The notes beneath the pieces were generated by a model that saw nothing but the letters and a program-made list of their open reading frames with translations, ran no database searches and was not told the DNA's origin. Made by a program: the position numbers and the translations under genes. 64,000 nucleotides of DNA from Pleurostoma richardsiae (Eukaryota > Ascomycota > Sordariomycetes > Calosphaeriales > Pleurostomataceae). Where the stretch lies: NCBI GenBank assembly GCA_030052745.1, contig JANBVO010000029.1, forward strand, positions 62,001 to 126,000, in the 5' to 3' direction. Below, piece by piece: positions 58,568 to 64,000 of the stretch (position 1 is the first letter of the stretch; the number at the start of each line of letters is the position of its first letter).

Positions 58568-61500
58568 ATGGACGAGCTGTTCGACGTCTTCGACGAGCAG
58601 CCGGCTCCTTCTCGGAGCGAAGCCGACACCACATCCACGAAGTCACAGCCGAAAACCAAAAAAGAGAAGAAGGATAAGAGCAAGAAGAGAAAAGCTGATG
58701 GACACATGAAGAACGGCAGTTCTGTGAACCAGGACGCGGACGTGGATATGACAGATGGGGAGCAGCCGTCCCGTGACGAGGACGCAGACGAGGAGCCTTC
58801 TGGAAACTTGCAGGACACCAAGCGACGCAAGAAGGAGGACGAAGCGGAGCCGGTTCTTACAGATACCTTCGAGACCGCCGAGAAGAGAGAGGTTGCAGCC
58901 GCAGCAGGCTTAGCTCCAAGCACAGAGGAGTCTGAGTCTCTCGTCCTGTCGCATAACATCCAGCATCAAGTCGCATTGCCGCCGGACCTCGATTACGAAT
59001 ATGTTCCCCTTTCCGCGCATAAGCCCCCAGCGGAACCGGCACGGACATACAAGTTCAAGCTCGATCCCTTCCAGGCATTGTCTGTCGCCTCTATCGAGAG
59101 GGAAGAAAGCGTCTTGGTCTCGGCTCATACCTCTGCTGGCAAGACGGTTGTCGCCGAATATGCTATCGCACAGTGCCTCAAGCGCAACCAGAGAGTCATC
59201 TACACAAGTCCTATCAAGGCACTTAGTAACCAGAAATACCGGGACTTCCAAGGCGAGTTCGGAGACGTCGGCCTCATGACTGGAGATGTCACCATCAACC
59301 CAACCGCTAGTTGCCTCGTCATGACGACAGAGATTCTGCGATCGATGCTGTACCGGGGCTCGGAGATCATGCGCGAGGTTGCATGGGTTATCTTTGACGA
59401 GATCCATTACCTCCGAGATAAGAGCAGAGGCGTGGTTTGGGAAGAGACGATTATCTTGTTGCCAGACAAGGTCCGATATGTCTTCCTGTCTGCCACCATT
59501 CCCAACGCGTTCCAGTTCGCAGAGTGGATTGCGAAGATACATCGGCAGGCTTGCCACGTTGTCTACACGGATTTCCGTCCGACGCCCCTGCAGAACTACT
59601 TCTTCCCCGCTGGAGGCGAGGGAATCTTCCTGGTTGTCGACGAGCGGGGGAATTTCAAGGAGAAGAACTTCAGTACGGCCATGCAGCTGATAGAGAAGAA
59701 CAAGGGCGCTGACCCGAATGATATCAATGCGCGGCAGAAAGGCCGAGGGAAGAACAAGAAGACCAATAAAGGTGGAGGTGCTGATGCCAACTCGGACATC
59801 TACAAGATCATCAAGATGATCATGAAGAGGTCATTCCACCCGGTCATCGTGTTCAGCTTCAGCAAGAGAGAATGCGAGAACTTGGCCCTGAACATTTCGC
59901 AGATGTCATTCAACAACGCCTCTGAGAAGCAGCTGGTGAAGGATGTCTTTAATAGCGCTATCAATCAGCTCTCCGAGGAGGACCGTGGGTTGCCCCAGAT
60001 TATGCACATCCTGCCGCTCTTAGAGCGTGGCATTGGTGTTCATCACTCTGGACTTCTGCCGATTCTGAAAGAGACTATTGAGATCCTCTTCCAGGAAGGC
60101 TTGATCAAGGTGCTCTTCGCCACTGAGACATTCTCCATTGGCTTGAACATGCCTGCACGGACGGTCGTTTTCACCGAGGTTATGAAGTTCGACGGTATCT
60201 CGAGACGACCACTTACGTCCTCAGAGTATATTCAGATGTCTGGACGTGCTGGCCGTAGAGGCCTTGATGACCGCGGTATCGTTATCATGATGGTCGATGA
60301 CAAGCTGGAACCGGAGACGGCGAAGGCCATCGTTGCTGGCCAGCAGGACCGCCTCAACTCAGCTTTCCACCTGGGATACAACATGGTTCTGAATCTGCAG
60401 CGCATTGAGACCGTCTCGCCGGAGTATATGCTCGAGAGGTGTTTCTTCCAGTTCCAGAACGCGGCTAGTGTTCCTAACCTAGAGAAGGAACTTGTTGCAT
60501 TGCAACAGGAACGGGACAGCATGATTATTCCTGATGAGAGCACGGTCAAGGAGTACTACCACGTTCGACAGCAAGTGGAGGAGTACACGAAGGATATGGT
60601 TGCTGTCATTCAGCATCCGAGCTACTGCTTGGAGTTTCTGCAGCCTGGTCGCCTGGTACGAATAACAACCCCGACTGGGGAGGAGTATGATTGGGGTGTG
60701 GTCGTCAATTTCACGCCTCGGAGGAGTCCAAAAGTGGGCGAGTCAGAATATCCGCCCCAGGAGTCATATTTCGTGGACGTGCTCTTGAAGCTGGACGGCA
60801 GCAGCGATGATGTGACGCGAAATCAGCCTCCAGCGTTCATGCCGACAGGTATCCGGCCGTATACCGCCGCGTCGGAGTCTGGGAAGTACGTCGTGGTCCC
60901 TTGCTTGCTCAACTGCATCAGAGCCTTGAGCCAGATCCGGGTCTTCCTGAAGGGAGACCTCAAGACTGAAGACGAGCTGGCGCAGTGCGGAAAGCATCTC
61001 GAGGAAGTCAAGCGTCGCTTTCCCGATGGTATTCCCATCCTTGATCCAATCGATAACATGCAGATCAAGGACGAGTCCTTCAAGAAGCTCATGAGGAAGA
61101 TCGAGGTCCTCGAGGGCCGCCTTGTGGCCAACCCCCTGCACAACTCATCAATGCTGGCGGAGCTGTGGCAGCAGTACGACACCAAGGTCAAGCTTGGCGA
61201 GAAGATCAAGGAGAAGAAAAAGGCAATCGCGAAAGCGCATAGCATTGCCCAGCTGGATGAGCTGAAGTCCAGGAAGCGTGTGCTCCGGCGCCTGGGTTTC
61301 ATCAACGAGGCTGAAGTCGTGCAGATGAAGGCGAGAGTTGCCTGCGAAATCTCCGCGACGGAAGGCCACGAGCTTCTCCTCTCCGAGTTGCTCTTCAACC
61401 GCTTCTTTAACGAGCTGAGCCCCGAAATTTGCGCGTCGGTACTGAGTGTGTTTATCACCGACGAGAAGGTCGAGACGTCAGACCTTAGGGAGGAGCTGGC

Positions 61501-61908
61501 TAAGCCTTACCGAGAGATCCAGGCTCAGGCGCGGATCATAGCCAAGGTCAGCCAGGAGAGCAAGTTGGAGATCAACGAGGACGAGTATGTGCAGGGTCTG
61601 AAGTGGCAGCTCATGGAAACCGTCTATGCCTGGGCTCAGGGCAAGCCGTTTGCTGAGATCTGGTAAGTCTTGTTCTTCCTTCCGCCAATGTTCAGAGATA
61701 TAGTTTGCTGACTGCTTTATGATATAGCAAAATGACGAACGCATACGAGGGCTCTTTGATCCGCCTCTTCCGCCGGTTAGAGGAGTTGCTCCGCCAGATG
61801 GCACAGGCTGGGAAGGTGATGGGCAGCCAGGAGCTGAGTGACAAGTTCGAGGCGAGCTTGAACAAGATCAAGAGAGACATTGTCGCCGCGCAGAGCTTGT
61901 ATCTATAA
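58568..61908 (+). CDS. mtr4: exosome RNA helicase Mtr4
   Basis: A Ski2-like DExH RNA helicase that unwinds substrates for the nuclear exosome, as part of the TRAMP complex. Exon 58568-61662 plus a short last exon 61728-61908 (GTAAGT-ATATAG intron) give 1091 aa. The acidic/Lys-rich N-terminus with basic KKRKADG and KRRKK clusters fits nuclear import. Walker A is TSAGKT with Lys192; motif II is DEIH at 277-280; motif III is SATIP; motif VI QMSGRAGRRG begins at Gln556. The arch (KOW) region sits between (about FLQPGRLVRITTPTGEEYDWGVVVNF), and the C-terminal DSHCT domain ends in AAQSLYL. The second exon is needed to complete FAEICKMTNAYEGSLIRLFRRL-type DSHCT residues. A typical full-length Mtr4. 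Confidence 0.97.
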
Positions 61909-62205
61909 AGCTGCACGGCCTTCGATTTTGCTGCTGATGTGCTGCTCTGCTCTGTTGATAGAGGGAGCTGCGAGGACAGATCTGTCTTATGCGTCATGCA
62001 AAGGCGTTCCTGGGTTGGGGAATACCATGACGGTTGGTGGAGTTCAGCCAGAGCCCCCGTCTGCCAGCGGGGGACTCTCGGCCTTTGTATTGTAGGATCA
62101 TACTGTTCCGACTAGTCATAAATGAATAGGCAATGGCAATCATGAACCCCTTTTGATGCTGGTATAGGAATCTTGAAATATACACATAATGTACAGGAGG
62201 GCCGA
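61909..62205. other. short convergent intergenic region
   Basis: 297 bp with the 3' ends of mtr4 (plus) and dsc3 (minus); nothing else is seen. Confidence 0.65.
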
Positions 62206-63363
62206 CTACCTCTCCGGGCCAGATATCGCCCTTATGATGCCGATTGTGATGCTGAGCATGAAGCCGAACCCCACGAATATCCTCATCCTCTTCGACAGCC
62301 TGGCCTCCCCGCGGACCAGCCACCCGATGCTGCCCAGCGGCCACACGAACCCAATCATCATCCCACGGATCAGCACGTCCAGCAGGCCGTGCATCCCGAA
62401 CTCGTCGGTATCGCCTGCTGCCGCCGCGGCGTCCATGTCGCCCCCCGCCAGCCCGCCTCCCCCTCCCGCGCCGGCCATCCCCGCGTCGTTGTTGTTGTCG
62501 ATCCACGCGTCCTCCATCGACCGCAGCGTGTCCGGCGACGGCATCGTGTCCGGCGTGTGCCGCGCCGCCTGGATCGACCGGAACTGCAGCCGCAGCTGGT
62601 TGACCTCCGCCGTCGTGAACCCCGCGGTCAGCAGCCGGTCGAACCCGCGCGGCGTCCGCCCCGCACCAGCAGCGTCCCCCTGTCTCTGCCGCGCCTCCGA
62701 CGACGCCGCCGCCGCCCCGCCCAGCTGCGCTCCCGTGCTCCTCACCCCGCCGCTGCCGGGCGGCAGGCCGGGCGACTTGCCTCCGCCGGGGCCGTCCGCG
62801 GCAGCGTCCGGGGCCGGGGTCAGCGCGGCGCGCGCCTCCTCTGCGAGCTCGGCGTCCGTGAGGTTGTCGCCGATGCTGCAGTTGACGTAGACGCGCTGCG
62901 CGGGCTCGCCGCGGCCCTCGACGGCCTTTCCCTTGCCTCTCGGGCTGTCGCTGCCATCTTCCCCTCCGGCATGATGGTGGTGGTGGTGCCCGTCGCGCCG
63001 GGCCGCAGGCGGCGGCGGCGGAGGCTTCAGCACCGAGCCCAGCACGGCGCCGTCTGGGAGGATCTTTCCGCCGTGGATGAAGCGCAGGCGGCGGCGGGAG
63101 TTGGGCTCGGCCAGGCGGCCGCGGATCAGGTGCTTGAGCGCGGCGACGGTGGTCTGGCCGGGCCGGGGGATGTCGAGGAGGAGGTCGGGAATCGAGGTGG
63201 AGAAGCGCACCGTGAGGAGGAGGGGCGGCTGGTAGGTGGTCGCCGCGGACTGCGGTGTGCGAGCGCCGGGGACCTGGGAGGACGGAGGAGGGAGGAGAGG
63301 TGTTCTCGTGGGTGACGTGCGCCTGCTGGCGGCGCCGGCGGCGCTGCTGCTGCTGCTGCTCAT
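62206..63363 (-). CDS. dsc3: DSC E3 ligase complex subunit 3 (Dsc3; DUF2407)
   Basis: A Golgi/endosome membrane subunit of the Dsc ubiquitin ligase, which cleaves SREBP in many fungi and degrades orphan membrane proteins. Single exon; 385 aa from the ATG at 63363. The frame opens 27 codons earlier at 63444, but the upstream residues are unlike the family and MSSSSSSAAG is a usual kind of start. A ubiquitin-like domain (LLLTVRFSTSIPDLLLDIPRPGQTTV to LRFIHGGKILPD) lies in the first third. Low-complexity inserts (poly-Pro, six His, Gly/Ala runs) follow. The DUF2407 C-terminal domain includes GFDRLLTAGFTTAEVNQLRLQF, a long DEFGMHGLLDVLIRGMMIGF helix and a final membrane segment (MRIFVGFGFMLSITIGIIRAI). 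GC is very high, which produces long antisense frames. Confidence 0.92.
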   Translation of the reverse strand: MSSSSSSAAGAASRRTSPTRTPLLPPPSSQVPGARTPQSAATTYQPPLLLTVRFSTSIPDLLLDIPRPGQTTVAALKHLIRGRLAEPNSRRRLRFIHGGKILPDGAVLGSVLKPPPPPPAARRDGHHHHHHAGGEDGSDSPRGKGKAVEGRGEPAQRVYVNCSIGDNLTDAELAEEARAALTPAPDAAADGPGGGKSPGLPPGSGGVRSTGAQLGGAAAASSEARQRQGDAAGAGRTPRGFDRLLTAGFTTAEVNQLRLQFRSIQAARHTPDTMPSPDTLRSMEDAWIDNNNDAGMAGAGGGGGLAGGDMDAAAAAGDTDEFGMHGLLDVLIRGMMIGFVWPLGSIGWLVRGEARLSKRMRIFVGFGFMLSITIGIIRAISGPER

Positions 63364-64000
63364 CTTGCCGCGCAATGGTGCTGTTGGCGGTCTGTGGGTG
63401 TCATGTTTTGGAGGACCTTTAGCTCTATCACATGCAGGAAGCACTGCACAGAGCTGTATATGGGACCTAAGCTGGCGCGTCCTTGTCTTGGTCGGGTGAA
63501 GTTGCGAGTTCGAGGTACCGCATTGGCTTGCTCCGATAGATCCTTATCGCAGGCTAGATAAGATAGGCAGGTATGCGGCTATCCGCACATGATAACTTCG
63601 GGTCATGCACCCGATTCATCACCGGCTATCAAGCCAGCAGCATCTTGTAGCACAGATAAAGCCACAAATCCAGAGGAGACCTTCCTCTCGGATCTCCAAC
63701 GAGCCTGTCAACGGAAATGCAGCGACAATCTTTGAAACCGGAGCAGGTACGGCTTGAGAACAGATCCCGTCACGTATGGAGGGAAAGCCGCAGTGAGGAT
63801 GGGAGGCAGTCGAACACGCAGGACGAAGATAGTTGCGGCTATGAATCATATTTGCACGTTTCCCGTTCCAATGTGTACACGTTTTACCCTAATTCAAACA
63901 CAGTTTCACTCCCTTTCCATGAAGCCTTCCCAGGGCCTTGAAGCCTTCCCAGAAGCCTCAAAAACCGTAGCCCAGTATCAAAGCAGTCGTTGACCCATCG
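63364..64000. other. upstream region of dsc3 to window end
   Basis: 637 bp that should contain the dsc3 promoter and 5' leader. No gene is supported; short frames at 63.6-64.0 kb show no domain. A near-direct repeat of GAAGCCTTCCCAG occurs twice close together near 63925-63955. A neighbouring gene may begin beyond the window. Confidence 0.5.

Noticed and set aside
62173-63315. 380-codon plus-strand open frame
   Set aside because: Fully antisense to dsc3, composed mostly of Arg/Pro/Ala as expected from the GC-rich complement of the real gene.

Overview
The window looks like a chromosome segment of a filamentous ascomycete (Pezizomycotina). Genes carry few, short spliceosomal introns (about 45-75 nt, with GT donors and CTAAC/CTAAT-like branch sites). 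GC content looks moderate to high by eye. The gene families are fungal: Dsc3, Ima1, a PFA-DSP phosphatase and mS23. A Eurotiomycete is possible, but nothing here fixes the class.

Layout. (1) 1-30.5 kb is nearly gene-free. The only supported gene is a four-finger C2H2 transcription factor at 2648-4176 (minus), preceded by about 6 kb of upstream DNA with recurring AGGTAC/GTAC motifs. From about 10.6 to 30.5 kb I find no host gene; at 19.8-23 kb there are old, broken traces of a Ty3/gypsy element. (2) 30.5-37 kb holds a single-pass membrane protein with a Cys-rich outer part and a Pro-rich inner tail, then a short-chain dehydrogenase with a GC-AG intron. (3) At 37.3-37.8 kb two identical tRNA-Gly(GCC) genes face each other. 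(4) 38.5-64 kb is ordinary gene-dense euchromatin: MINDY deubiquitinase, ER DnaJ (DNAJB12/Hlj1 type), an Aim19-like mitochondrial protein, a Siw14-type phosphatase, Ima1, Alg14, mS23, a PPR protein, cytochrome oxidase subunit VIIc/Cox8, Mtr4 and Dsc3.

The dense half mixes two themes. One is ER/Golgi/nuclear-envelope quality control: MINDY, DnaJ, Alg14, Dsc3, Ima1. The other is mitochondrial gene expression and respiration: Aim19-like, mS23, PPR, Cox8. Three gene pairs share short divergent promoters: DnaJ/Aim19-like, mS23/PPR and Cox8/Mtr4. The functional grouping is probably mostly chance. I found no biosynthetic cluster, CRISPR, rRNA or convincing new multi-gene system. The most unusual points are the convergent tRNA palindrome, the GC-AG and frame-preserving introns, the apparent tail anchor on the Siw14-like phosphatase, the tRNA-like relics at 42.5-42.8 kb, and the long gene-free block beside the transcription factor. 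All exon joins were derived by hand from splice consensus and frame closure; none has transcript support.
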